DNA of 64,000 bases, taken from the NCBI GenBank assembly GCA_003254905.1, contig QANU01012358.1, positions 243,352-307,351 of the forward strand. Reading direction: 5' to 3'. A program made the position numbers and the translations under genes. The notes under the pieces are model-generated. The model made no database searches. It was not told the origin of the DNA and was given only the letters and a program-made list of their open reading frames with translations. Every line of letters begins with the position of its first letter. The stretch's first letter is position 1. This DNA comes from Nissolia schottii. Its lineage: Eukaryota; Streptophyta; Magnoliopsida; Fabales; Fabaceae. This document shows positions 50,961 to 62,715 of this stretch, piece after piece.

Positions 50961-51125
50961 TTACAATTAAATCGTGTTTCCATATCTCGCCTTTGTGAAG
51001 ATGTCTTCATCGCCTTTGTGCGACCTCCTTTCATCTTATGCGACACTGATCTTTACGCCTTTTGTGCACGCTCTGATTTCTGTAGGCTTGGATCAAGACT
51101 CGCACTCGCTTCAATACAAGTGCTC

Positions 51126-51128
<3 letters not shown>

Positions 51129-51157
<29 letters not shown>
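51129..51157. repeat. (CAT)n microsatellite
   Basis: About nine to ten CAT units. The surrounding small open frames on both strands arise from it. Confidence 0.9.
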
Positions 51158-54100
51158 TGTTGTTTCGTGTAGGTGTCCTGTGCATGACATCTTCGTCATC
51201 CTTGCTCCGTGAAAGCAGTTCTTGTCGTTGATCCTCACAACTAAGTTTGAAAGCGGAGGATTGAATCACTAAGTTCATTGGTTCCTTTTCTCATTCCTGA
51301 CAAAAAGAGAGAACATTGAGGAAAAATCAGAGAAAAGTGTCGAAGACAATGAAGGATTCAGGCCTTTAGTATAATAGCAACCCTTGAAGACAACACCATG
51401 GTAAGTACTTGTAAGGCAAACCACAGGTTAGTAGAAAAAGTCATCTAGCTTTAGGTGTTGCGTTTTGATTTAGGAGGGGAGAGGACACTAAAACTACCCC
51501 ACTCAGAAAAGAACCAAATCAGAATCGGTTTCTTTAGGAACTAATCTTGCAAGCTCTAGATGTTCATCTTATCTATCATTGAATTTACTTGTAATTTTTG
51601 TGGTGTTCTTAGGTTTCAGATTTCCTTAAGCTTTTTCCTATTGTTCTTTCCTAAGACAATGATTTTGGATCCCCCTCTTTATTATCTATTGTGGTTCATT
51701 GGGACCTTCATGCATTTGTTTTTCTTTCTAATGAATGAATAGTAAGAAAATATACCTTTCTGTAAGTATTCTAAAAATATTAATTACTTAAAAAAATGAT
51801 TTCAATTGTTAATATATTAAAAATTTTCAAAATTATTTTAACCTATTTTCTTTACTTTATTAAACAAGTTTTACTTCACTCCTTGGTTTCCATTCTCTTT
51901 CCATACATTATGAATGATTTTCATGTGCATAACTTTTTAACATAGGATAAGAGATTGGCTCATATTGACATCGTCGGAGAAGATAATGCATTTTTTCTTA
52001 CATCGATAATAATAAAATTTAAATTATACTTCATGCATATTATAAAAATCTCTCACCAATTAATTACTTTTAATGGCTTAAAAGAGAAGAGAATATAAAT
52101 ACTAAAGTAGAACAATCAACTTACCAAAAAACAACAATAATCTCCCACACATCCTCCTCATGCCATTATGAGTTATTCACTTATATTATTCTCTATTTCC
52201 GTTTTGTTTTTATGGTAATTCTCCCCTTCATTCTTCAAAAGTAGGAAGAAATTATGTTGGTGAATCATATTTTTGTTTTTACATAAAAATATGTCAAAAT
52301 CTTTAATTTTTATCTTTTCTCTTATTCAATTTCAATTTCTTCTAAGTTATTATAAATATTATAATGGTAAAAGACTAAGTATGCACTGAACGGGACTCTC
52401 CGCGTAAAAACAAAAAAAAAAATCCAATTTTTTCTAAACCAAGAAAGGATTAAACATCATTTTTCATTTTTTATTAAAGAAAAGTCATAGGTGGCGACAA
52501 ACCCTAAAACACAAATCAGCTAAGGTGAAAGTCAAGATGTGGGGCCCACAAGGGCCACGTCACGAGTGGGGAGAGGGTGGTGTTGTGGTTTAAATTGGAG
52601 AAGCGCCGACTTTTAAAACCGTTCACTCGCTTTGGCTGCTTTACAACCAACCAAAGAAACCAAGAAAGAGAAACTCAAAAACACGTAAACGCGCAACAGA
52701 CACAACACAGAGAGTGAAAGACAATGAATGGAACGGAATTGAAATGAATTAGAGAGAGAGAGAGAGAGAGGGGGGGACGTACTGTTGCAGTTGACAGAGG
52801 AGAAGAAAACAAAACCAGACCTCATTTTCCCTCTTTCTGGGTTGCTTCTTGATCTTAGTAAGGGTCACAGTAGTTGACTCAAATATTCTATTTCCTTTTC
52901 CCTTCTCAACACGACACATAGCACAAAAGCGCTCTCTCTCTCTCTCTCTCTCTTTGAATGCTAGTATATTGCTATTCCAATTCTGCGGTCATAATTTAAA
53001 CATAAAAGCTCCGCGGAAAACTAGAGAGCCAGAGTTTCTCGTGTGTCTTCCACCCAAGCGAACGCAGGTTCGTTTTCGTTACACGTTCACACGCTCACAC
53101 ACTGTTGCTAGTTTGTTATGATCTACAGTGTTGATTTTTTCTCCCAATTTCCGTTTTCTTTTTGTGGTTAAATTCTCTCTATTTCCGCACCTGCCGTCGT
53201 TTGATCCGATCTAAGTTGCATGCAAAATTAACTGAGGTGGTTGCGGCGGAGTATACTAGTTGTTATTCACCTTGAATTCTTCATGCGAATTGATATCTTC
53301 TTTTTTCCTTTTTTTTTTCTTATATAAAAAAAATGTTTTCTTCCCCAGCTGTTTTTCTTATTTAATAGAATCATTTTTCTCCTTTTTACTTTATGGGCCT
53401 AGGTTGGGCTTTCTCTTTGTTCTGTTAAATTTGATATCTTCCACGATTATAAACTGAGCTTGTTTTTTTGTGGGGGATTATTTAGAGTATTTGAGATGTA
53501 TGCTTACGATTCATAACTGGCGTGATTCCCCGTGCGTTGGAGTGTGTGAGTTCATACTTTTTTGTTGTCTGAATCCCTGAAATTTTAACCTCTTCTCTGT
53601 TTTTTTTTTTTTCTCCTTCTGTCTCTCTCCTATTATTTTCTGTCTCTCTTAGGTTTTGGACCAATATTGTCAAATTTTCTTACATCATAATGAACCGTGT
53701 GCCATTTTTAGAAAGATTAGAATATATAAGAAAAAATGGGAAATTATTTCGCTGATTGCTAGTTATTAATGTCTCGTTTTATATATAAGGAACTGCCGTA
53801 GAAGAGCATTTGTTGGATGAACTCTTAGAATTTTGCATTTATTTTTAATAAAAAGTTGGGAGATGTTCCTTTTTTGAGAAGAAATTCCGGAAAAGGCATT
53901 TATTTCAGTTGTTGTTGCATCTTTTGATATTAGTGGTGGTGTCTACTTTTTCTACTAAATTGGAGTTGGTAGAATTAGCTAATTCAGGGCCCATGAAGTC
54001 CCTTTTGTCAAAACTTGCTGAATTTCAAAGAGATTTTCTTTTTCCTTTTCCTCTTTTTTTTAAATTATCTACAGTTATGTTTGATTTTCTGCATCCTGTA

Positions 54101-54308
54101 GTTTCATTTTCTTCAATATCATACTCTTTTTCCATAAACTTTAATTTCATCTGATGCAGAAGGTGAAAACTTGGGAGAGCTTTGCCTTCTTCTTTTCCCA
54201 GCCAGAATCATGAGTGAATTTGGCATTTCACTTTGAGATCTAGTGGTGCAAAATTTGTTGCCAAGACGCAGTCTTTGGACCGTAATTTGTTAACAATTTT
54301 GGAGTAAG
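51158..54308 (+). promoter_or_regulatory. Upstream region and 5' UTR of the EDR4-like gene
   Basis: 51240-52480 is AT-rich without genes. CAAACCCTAAAAC at ~52499 resembles a telo-box. (GA)n at 52751-52771 and (CT)n at 52931-52953 flank the likely transcription start area. GATGCAG|AAGG at ~54160 is a good splice acceptor, and GCAG|GTTCGT at ~53066 is a possible donor. A 5'-UTR intron of about 1.1 kb is therefore likely (inference). Small open frames here are not genes. Confidence 0.45.
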
Positions 54309-57300
54309 ATGTCTGGTGAATCGGCTCCCAAACATCGACTGGTTTTATGTCCTAAATGCCGGCAACTTCTTCAAGAGTTTCCGGATTATGATGTGTACAA
54401 GTGTGGTGGCTGTGGCGCGATACTTCAAGGTAAAAAAAAAAGATATTGTAAATGGTTTTGCTTTCCAAGTTTTATTCTCTTATTAGGAAATATGATGCAG
54501 GAAAGCTTCTCTACTGTGAAGTTTATGGCTGTTTCACCTGAAAATGTGCTTGGGTTGGACAGACCAAATTACTTTTTCCTGATACTGTTTGTTCTCCTTG
54601 CTTGTTTGATATATAATTCTCACTCTATGAAACAAACATTGCTGCTTCCATATATTGAATGGCTATTGTCTGTATACTAATTTATATAACATTTTTTTTT
54701 TCAAATGAGGGTTCTGATTCTATAGAATACATCTTATAGCTTCTAATTTTTTACTGAAATAATTTTGTTGCTTTCCATTCAGCCAAGAAACGAAGAAGTG
54801 GGGCTGTGAACTCAAAATCTGCTACACATGACACTGATGCAGCTTTTAGAAATCCATTGGATCATGTTTCTGATGATAAGCAATACAGCAAAGGAGAGCA
54901 CATTGTTATTCCTCAGGAGAATGGTTTGAGGGTAAAACCAAATGGTTCTTCCTCAGGAAAATGCTCTTCAGATGGAAATAATGGAACCAGTCAAATTGAA
55001 AATGGTGAAGGCAGTGGAGAGCAGGTAGTTCTTCCTCAAGAGAATGGTGTGAGGGAAAAGGCATCTAGATCCTCCTCACGAGAATGTTCTTTGGATGGAA
55101 ATGATGGAAGGGGTCAAATTGAAAATGGTGAATGCAATGGAGAACAGGCATTTATTCCTCAGAATGATTTGAGGGAAAAGGAAACTAATTCTTCTTCAGG
55201 AGAATGTTCTTTGGACAGAAATGATGGAAGGTGTCAAACTGAAAATAGTGAAAGCAATGATGAGCAGAGAGTTCTTCCTCAGAAGAACGGCTTGAAGGAA
55301 AAAGCAGCTAGTTCTTCCTCCTTAGGAGAACGTTCGTTGGATGGAAGTGATAGAAGGGGTCAAACTGAAAATTGTGCAAGCAATGATGAGCGGCTAGTTC
55401 TTCATCAAGAGAATGGCTTGAACGAAAAAGAAGCTAGTTCTTCCTCCTTAGGAAAACGTTCTTTGGATGGAAATGATGGAAGGCATCAAATTGAAAATGG
55501 TGAGTGCAATGGAAAGCATGTAGTTCTTCCTCAAGAGAACGGTTTGAAGGAAAAAGCAGCTAGTTCTTCCTCCTTAGGAGAACGTTCTTTGAATGGAGAT
55601 GATGGAAAGGATCAACTTCAAAATGGTGAACGCAATGGAGAGCAAGTAGTTCTTCCCCTGGAGAATGGCGTGACAGAAAAAGCAACTAGATCTTCCTCAG
55701 GCGAATGTTCTTTGGATGGAAATGATGGAAGGGATCAAATTGAAAATGGTGAATGCAATGGAGAGCAGCTTGGACCATTTATCTTATCAGATGAAGAACT
55801 TGAAGAAGAGATAGATATCTATAAATTATCAGACAGGAAGCATAGAGTGTCCAACAAAGGTTCTTCAAATGAGCTGAGTAGCCGTGAGATTAAGGCCTCA
55901 TCAGAATTGATAGTAGAGAACTCAGTAGAAAATGCAAATGATACAAACTTTCAACTGGCTATGGAAGAGCTAAGTAATGAAAATATGTCATTGAAAGGAG
56001 CAGGAGAGGAGTTAATTTCTGCATTGGATGAAGAAGATTCCAATAGTGACAAATTAGCTCTGGTAGGTGCAAAACCTGAAGTGGACATAACTGGAAGCAA
56101 TAAAGCTGAAGCAGAAAGGGAGTTGAATTTAGGTGCTTCAGATAGAGAAGATCCCAAACAAGACCAATCAGCTCTAGTGTTTGCAAAATCTGAAGTGGAC
56201 ACTACTGGAAGTGCTTCTACTTTCAAAAGGTCAAGTACTGAGAACTTTTTATCTGAAAAGGGAAACATTGGTCATAGAAAACTTGAAGAAGGTCCATCTG
56301 ACAATGTATCTTCTCCTAATAAACAATGGAGGCAAGCTCAGAAAAGTATTCACCATAGTTTTGACTCTGTAAGGCATGTGGATCCATTTGATGCCACAGA
56401 AGTAATTAATCCCAGTTCAGAGCTTAGTGGTACTCTTGGAGTGTTGTCTAAATCCCCAACCACCAGGAGCTCTCATGCTTATGATGGCAGTGTCTCTTCT
56501 AATGATGTGGTCGATGAGCGGTTCCTTACTCAACATTTAGATTCTTTTGAGAACACTTACACTGAGTCTAACGGTGTTTCCGAGGGAAGGTCTAGAAATG
56601 GAAAAGGCCTTATTGATAGCATGCTATATGGAAATCTTGAAGCACAGCACCAACCATATTTTCCCAGTGCAAAAGGCAGAAGAGGCAACCAAAATCAAGT
56701 GCCGGAAATTACCAGACGTGGTCTTCCACATTGGACAAGAACAAAAGGAGACAAGTTTCCATCCAAAATGCCTTTCCACCGAAGTGGTTCCCAATCTGGC
56801 TATGAAAGTGGTAGCCCTTCAAATCAAACACAAGATGAGCTTTATGGCAGCTCAAGCTTTCTTTCGCCTGACTCCCAAGCAGACCCTGAGGAGGAAAATC
56901 TGAAGCTCTTGAGAATGTTCTATAAATTGCAGGATCAAGTCAACAGAACTAGGTATGCAAACGAGGAAACAAATGGAAGGCTATCCACGGACTCTTATAA
57001 GGGAAAACATATTTCTGCATACCACAGCCATGATTTTCATGACGCAAGATTTTATCATGGCCTTGATTACCCCAGGTGTGATGGAAGATGTGGTCACGGA
57101 ATCAACTGGCGCCAAAGGCATAACTTTCCATGTCAATATTTAGCTGAGGCAACAAGAAGTTCAAACCACGTTGATTGTCCTTGTTTCCATTGCTGTCCCC
57201 AAGAGTGGCAATGCTCAGCAGAGTTGCCTCCACATGTTCTTCACCAGCATGCAGAGTTATCTAAGTACCATCTTGGTCGCAATCGTTGCTCGTCTCACCA

Positions 57301-58147
57301 CTCTCTTCCTTCAAGTCCGCAATGGTTAATGAGTTCCGAACTTGCAGCATATGGCCATGAAACAAGATCTGGCAATCAAAGGCATATGGCTCCCGAGATG
57401 AAGAACTATTTAAGGGAGAAACATAACTTGAATAAGAGACATTACCGGCCAGTGGCTGGTGGAGCACCTTTTGTGATTTGTCACAAATGCTCAAAGTTGC
57501 TGCAGCTTCCTGCAGATTTCCTCCTTTTCAAAAGGGTATATCATTGGCTAAAATGCGGTGCGTGTTCTGAGGTACTCAAGTTTTCTCTGCAGAACAGAAG
57601 TCATATAGTTTCTTATGCACCAAATGCTCTCGGCCCCCCATCAAGTGACCTTGATCACCAAGATGAGGTGATCACTGGCGGCAATCTAAATTCAGCATCC
57701 CATGCCAACTATGTCCATTCCTCTCATGCCGAACCCGTTTCATATTCTGATGATTACGGCCATTCTCTCAGCAAAAGCTATTCCTCAGAAGGCGATATTG
57801 TTTCCCTGACACCGCAACATCCCTTACATGGCAACGAACACGATAAACTGGTTGTTTCTCGTGGTACCTTTGAGCCTATAACTGAGGAGAAGATTTCTTC
57901 AAGAGTTCCTAGTATGAGTGAGACTATGGGGGGGACTGTTGATGTAGCTTCTCATTCCGCCAATGTGTTAGGGTCTGAGAAATCGCCATCAGAAATTGAG
58001 GCAAGGGAGCCACCAAAAAGTTCACCACTCCATCAACTGATGGGTTATTCCTCACCAAGTCAAGTTCTAAGAGGGGTTAATTCCTCTGTTGAAGGTAAAG
58101 AGACCAGATTCAAGGTAGAAAATGATCTTAGTTCTCCACAGAACTAA
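54309..58147 (+). CDS. EDR4-like protein with two plant zinc-ribbon motifs (DUF3133)
   Basis: Related to ENHANCED DISEASE RESISTANCE 4, reported in Arabidopsis to restrain EDR1-linked defence and to interact with clathrin. Exon 1 is 54309-54429 (donor GTAAAA) and exon 2 is 54783-58147 (acceptor TTCAG). The phase-1 join makes GCC and gives 1161 residues. The N-terminal zinc ribbon is LCPKCRQLL...YKCGGCGAIL (C14, C17, C32, C35). Residues ~79-367 are seven tandem 40-42-residue repeats. An acidic DEELEEEIDIYKLSD block and a long disordered Ser/Asp-rich region follow. A conserved PEEENLKLLRMFYKLQDQ helix comes next, then a Cys/His-rich stretch (CPCFHCCPQEWQC). The C-terminal DUF3133 ribbon FVICHKCSKLLQLP...LKCGACSEVLKF lies near residues 937-985. 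No stop or shift is seen. Length exceeds the ~650-900 usual in the family, largely because of the repeats. Confidence 0.9.
54896..55762 (+). repeat. Seven-copy coding minisatellite (120-126 bp units)
   Basis: Units of 41, 41, 40, 42, 42, 42 and 41 codons share EQVVLPQENGLKEKA-SSSS, then GE(C/R)SLDGNDGR-Q, then IENGECNG. Every unit is a multiple of three, so the frame is kept. Units 4-6 share an extra Leu (SSSSLGER), showing that they arose from one another. Confidence 0.95.
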
Positions 58148-58451
58148 AATGTTCGTGCATTGGCTAGTGATGAAGATCAAGAACTTGGGGAGTTCCTTAT
58201 CAGAATTTGAGGTGTAGTGATGAAGCATCCAGGCATGATTTATTTGTTTTAGTTTTCTTGTAACTGACTGGTATATTGAACAAGGGCAATGAGATTGACT
58301 CGTTGCTCTACAATGTGCACTAGAAGCAGATTAGCTCCATTAATCCATTTTATGTATAACACAGGTCGGCAACATGTACCGGAAATATAGATGTTGTAAA
58401 AATTTGATTTTGGGGTATATACTGTATACAAGCAACTATCGTGTGTATTTT
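58148..58451. other. EDR4-like gene 3' UTR and spacer
   Basis: No other feature recognised. The MULE-type end begins about 300 bases after the stop codon. Confidence 0.5.
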
Positions 58452-59039
58452 GCCAGTCCTGTTACACGTACACCCAAAGACATACACTATGCATACTTCC
58501 CGTATTTATATATACTGGGCCCCACACAATAATTACCCATGTTCACACACTTCCCCACGTTCCCCACTTTCATCTACTCGTTCATATACGCGAAAAACAA
58601 ACTGTTCACACTTCCCCCCATTCTTTAGAAAAATAGGATACACAAAAACCTTTAGCATTCACACTTCAACTCTGCGACCCCATCATTTTCCTTTCTCTCC
58701 TCCAAAGTTGATCATCGTTCTTCAGCGTCCACACTGCACAAACTTCGCACATACGAACAACAACCACCACCACGAACGTTGGTAAGTACTCGATAATGAG
58801 TTCGCGTTCAGTTCCTTTTTTAGCTTCTGTTCTAGTAGAGAATATTTGGGTTCAGTCGTCGATTGCTGTCTTTGGATCTTTCTTCAATTTTTGGTTGAAT
58901 GTATGTGATTTCAGAACGGTTTTTGTTTGGCGAAAAGGTATGTGTGTCATTTGTGTATAAAGTTAGTGCAAGGGTCTGTATATTGTTTGTGCGTTGTTAC
59001 GTGCATTACAAGTTTGGACTATTTTGACTTCTTAACTCT

Positions 59040-59640
59040 TACATTTGTGCATCTTGACATATTATGTTTGTGCAATGTATTTGCTAAAGTTTGTGCATCC
59101 TGTTCTGTGGTGTTTGTGCACTTTGAGTTGTAAAGTTTGTGCATCATTTTGATTAAAGGCTTTTGAGTTAAACGATTTTTGCTTAGTCTACGCACGTGAA
59201 TGTGTAATGTTTGTGCATATTGGTTTGTAATGTTTGTGCATAATGGCTTGTCGAGTTTCTCATTTAAAATGGTTGTTGCAATGTTTGTGCATTTGTCATG
59301 TAATGTTTGTGAACTCTTATTTGTAGAGTTTGCGCACTCTTTTTTATTAAAATTTTTTGAATTAAATGGTTGCTGCAAAGACTGTGCATAAGTATATGTA
59401 ATTTTTGTGTATATGCAATCCTTGTAAAGTATGTGCATATCAGTTTGTTATGTTTGTGCATTGTGACATATAAAGTTTGTGCACTCTTGTTCACCAATGA
59501 CATAATTACATAAAGTTTTTGCGTTTCGAATGTAAATTTTGTGCATTCTATTGTATAATGTTTGTGCATTCTTAGCTGTTGAATTAAATGGTTACTGCAA
59601 AGTTTGTGCACATGTATGTTTAATGTTTGAACATCATCCT
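59040..59640 (+). repeat. Dispersed array of GTTTGTGCAT motifs, proximal
   Basis: About eighteen copies of (A/T)AA(T/A)GTTTGTGCA(T/C) variants at irregular 15-60-bp spacing between the left end and the gene. All are in the same orientation. The minus-strand frames rich in CTN and AQTL repeats come from reading this array. Confidence 0.85.
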
Positions 59641-59663
59641 AATTTGTGATAATTGTTGTAAAC

Positions 59664-61765
59664 ATGGCTCCTTCGATGAGATCAAACAAAGGGAAGGTTG
59701 TTGCTAATGACATTGGAAAAAGGCTACGCAGAAACCCTCTCTGGTGTCGTCCTTGGCATTAATGGACAACACCCGCATCGACAATGAAAGCAGAAAGGTA
59801 ATATACAACTAACCTTTATCCATTTATTCCCTTTAAATGTGTGTAGCTGTAGTGACAACAATATTGTTTTAATTTTTGTAGTGCAAAATCGAGATGCGTT
59901 GCTCAACCAAGCAATTGGTGAAGGTTTGCGTAGCCTTGACCCCCGATCAGTGGGAAGATGTTGTGTCAATGGATCTTGGCCTATTGCTAGAAATAGATGG
60001 TGGTCAAGTAGACTGCCCTTTAATGTTAGCACTGGCCAACTCATATGACCTGAACAATCATTTTCTTAACACTCCATCTAAAAGGGTGGATGTCAAGACA
60101 GAACTGATTGGTGTTCCGCTGGGGCTTCCATCTTCAGGTAAATTCTGTGCATAAATATTGTATATTTTTTTCTTATCTGATTATTATTATTATTTTTTAT
60201 TATATTGATGTTGACCCTATTTCCCTTCTATGTGTACAGGAGACCGATTCACCACGGTCAGGCTTGAGCATGTCGTAGTACTTGCCCCTTACAAGAAGAA
60301 ATCGCTCGTCCAACTGGTCTTAATGGTGAGGGAGAATCCTGTTAGGATAACTTTCCGGCGGGATGTCAGCATTAAAATGCTTCTTGTGTCCGAACACTTG
60401 TCCAGTGTCAAGTCCGGCTTACTTGGCTACAATCGTGGATGTTGACAACTCACAACATTACAATTGGAGTCAGTACATTCACGAGTACATCGTTAATGGC
60501 ATCTGACAGTACATGACCAACAAGCTCAAGACTATCAATGGCTGCTTGTACATGCTAAAGGTATTTACTGCATCCTCATTCACATATAATGTTAGTGGTA
60601 TTATGTGTAATGTCATAAAATGTATCTATGAATATATTGCCTTGTGTGTGATCTTTTTGGTTGCTGAATTAGTTTGTGCATTTGCCCATATAAAGTTTGT
60701 GCATATCATATTCTAAACAATACTGATATAACTTACCTGCAATGTGTAAAGTTTGTGCCCAATATCGTGTAAAGTTTGTGCATGAATGTCTGTAAAAGTT
60801 TGTGCAATTTTAAATAAGGTTCAGACTGTGTGTCACTCTTAAAATTCATTTTGTAATATTGGTGCAATAATACATGTATAATTTGTGCATTAGTTCTTAT
60901 AATGTTTGTGCATCCTTTTATATATAGGCTTAAGTTTAAAGCGCACTGATAAATTTGTAATGTTTATGCATTAATAAGTATAAAGTCTGTGCATTGGTGT
61001 TTATAAAGTTTACACTAACACATATTGCTACTTAAACAAGGTCTTGTACTTTCACAAGAAAAAATTTGGCCTATTCAATCTACTGAGGGGTCCACTCCCA
61101 CCGTGGATCAGGTACTGGACATATGAGTGAATGAAGTAGAAGCTAAGGGATGAGAAGTCAAGCTCAATGGTGAGCATATTTATCTCTGACTCTTTGTTAT
61201 ATTTCTTTATTGTACACTATTTTTTTGTGCTTCTTCGTTCTAAATTACTAATGGTATTGTTGTTTACTAAAATGTTAGGGATGGTCAATTGTTCCTCGCA
61301 AACCAAAAAAGTTGAAGGCTCAAACACAGGACAAGTTGGAGCTAGATGACAAAAAAAAAACAAGTGGCGAGAGGAGCCGTGTGCAAAGGGTGTCCAAGCG
61401 AAGGAAGGTCGCCAAGGCGATCATGGTAGCACCTGCGCATGCTCCCCCCCACTTCAAATGATGTCGATGATGCCACAATCAATGAAGACGTTGATTGTGG
61501 CATATTGCAGCTCACACAACACGGAGAACCAGTGACAAAGGAAGCGGCCACATTGCAACTCATGCAACCTGAAGCACCGGTGGTAGAGGAAACAACCCCT
61601 GCTATGGTTGTATCCACTTCCACTTGCCAAATCATAAAAGTTTGTTCAAGTCGCGGTCACACCCCTGCTATGGTTGTAACCGCGACGACATGGCAAAGGT
61701 GGGGCAATTGTGGCCGACGAGCCACCCGACGAAAGAAAAGAAGCGGATTTGGCAAGGGATTTTCT
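59664..61765 (+). pseudogene. Kaonashi/Ulp1-MULE-type transposon gene, degenerate
   Basis: Exon-like pieces on + resemble the plant transposon-carried protein found with Ulp1-type peptidases in MULEs. QLVKVCVALTPDQWEDVVSM, LGLLLEIDGG and the GVPLGLPSS| donor lie at ~59894-60137. A second piece from ~60238 shifts frame into AYLATIVDVDNSQHYNWSQY and VNGI*QYMTNKLKTINGCLY. VLYFHKKKFGLFNLL and GPLPPWIRYWTYE* lie near 61040-61120, and a basic VPRKPKKLKAQTQD / SKRRKVAK segment at ~61285-61430. There are several stops and shifts, and an early stop in the first exon (near 59760). No Ulp1 catalytic domain is visible. The family name is from motif memory and should be taken as probable, not proven. Confidence 0.65.
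60660..61015 (+). repeat. Second GTTTGTGCAT array, inside an intron of the transposon gene
   Basis: About ten copies of the same motif, between the coding pieces ending ~60560 and resuming ~61040. It matches the proximal array in motif and orientation. Confidence 0.8.
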
Positions 61766-62150
61766 TTGATTTAATTAAAAACTTTTCACTAAGATTTTTT
61801 TTGAGATTCTTAAGTTGTGACTTTTGTGATTATTTTTCTATGTTGTATTGTGAATTCTACATTTTTTGAGATGAGTGCTGTGATCCTTTTGAATTTTCTT
61901 TTTTTCTTCTAGAGCCACAGACGGTGCCGACAGTGGCAGTGAGGGCTGGTGGTGGTGATGACACATCGGAGAAGGGGCAGGGGCAAAGGAGGGTTGAGGT
62001 GGTAAAGTTGAGATGCCGATGAAAATAAAGGATAAAATTAGGAAATCATATAAAATTGTTTCTTTAAAAATATTAAAATACAAACATAATTTTATACATG
62101 TATAATTGCGGGTTTTGATTTGAGTCGTTAGATCAATTTAAGTCAGAACC
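61690..62150 (-). repeat. Dispersed repeat, copy B (inverted partner of 14985-15445)
   Basis: The reverse complement aligns to 14985-15445 along about 460 bp, including CTCATCTCA, TCACAATACAAC and a GTGGCCGACGAGCCACCCGAC block. It overlaps the 3' end of the degenerate transposon gene, so the shared segment may include that gene's terminal exon and tail. Confidence 0.75.
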
Positions 62151-62178
62151 TTGATTTTCATCTTATTCTAACGAGTAA

Positions 62179-62182
<4 letters not shown>

Positions 62183-62225
<43 letters not shown>
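62183..62225. repeat. (GA)n microsatellite
   Basis: About 21 uninterrupted AG units beside the dispersed repeat copy. Confidence 0.95.
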
Positions 62226-62228
<3 letters not shown>

Positions 62229-62538
62229 CTACTGTGTTTGAGTTTCGGTGTTATATTACTGTTGGTGTTTTCTGCATCTGATGTGTCTGGTTTTTATTTG
62301 CTTTATTCTTGTAAGTTGCTGCGGTGGCCCCTCTCACCCCCATTGTTTGGGGCTCTTAGTGATCCACTATCTAAAAAAATCGAGGTTGGAGTCATCCAAG
62401 GAAGTGTTTATATCTCCAATGTAATCAGAGAGTGAACTCCCAATTGTGGTTTCTTATTTACAATTTACAGAAGTAATAATACTTATAAAAATCTTTTGAA
62501 CTAAAATTGGGTACATCTGGATTTTCAATAACCACTCC
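62226..62538. other. Spacer / ABC1-like gene 3' UTR
   Basis: The part nearest 62538 should be the 3' UTR of the minus-strand kinase gene. 62230-62440 has an open frame of 65 codons with no recognisable domain. Confidence 0.4.
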
Positions 62539-62715
62539 TTAAAAACTGTCCCCATACCTGCTTCTTCTGTTGGAAGCAATGGAAATCCTCTGATCTTGAA
62601 GCATGTTCAAATTGGGAGCCAACAACCGTGTGTACCGGTCAAAATACAAAAGCTGCTTCAGCAGAAGTGCAAATTCTCGAGGAAACTTTAGTCCGTACGA
62701 TTCACTAACCCGAAC
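62539..62715 (-). CDS. ABC1/aarF-domain (ADCK-like) kinase, C-terminal exon
   Basis: The minus-strand exon begins after ...CCGCAG and ends in TAA at 62541-62539, 59 codons including the stop. It reads LKFPREFALLLKQLLYFDRY then LLAPNLNMLQDQR. This is the conserved C-terminal helix region of plant ABC1K proteins, usually chloroplast- or mitochondria-located atypical kinases that affect quinone and lipid metabolism. The kinase domain and transit peptide lie upstream on the minus strand, beyond 64000. No second exon could be recognised in 62716-64000. The visible exon is intact; which ABC1K subgroup it belongs to cannot be said. Confidence 0.8.
   Translation of the reverse strand, partial: VRVSESYGLKFPREFALLLKQLLYFDRYTRLLAPNLNMLQDQRISIASNRRSRYGDSF

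Larger units (their letters stand above)
58452..61765 (+). mobile_element. Larger MULE of the same family as 7926-9962 (left end and gene; right end not found)
   Basis: 58457-58515 (GTTACACGTACACCCAAAGA, CATACACTATGCATAC, CCCGTATT, ATACTG) aligns with little change to the left end of the MULE at 7926 (GCTACATGTACACCCATATC, CATACACCATACATAC, CCCGTATT, ACACTG). A C-rich leader follows, then two arrays of GTTTGTGCAT and a broken Ulp1-MULE-type gene. No inverted copy of the end was seen downstream, so the right end is lost or unrecognisable. Confidence 0.75.

Noticed and set aside
54806..54830. Start of the EDR4-like protein inside exon 2
   Set aside because: There is no ATG at 54806; splicing from exon 1 (54309-54429) adds the conserved zinc ribbon and joins in frame.
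59019..59611. Minus-strand frames of 139 and 115 codons with repeated CTN/AQTL motifs
   Set aside because: They are the GTTTGTGCAT array read in reverse; repeat periodicity explains the absence of stops.
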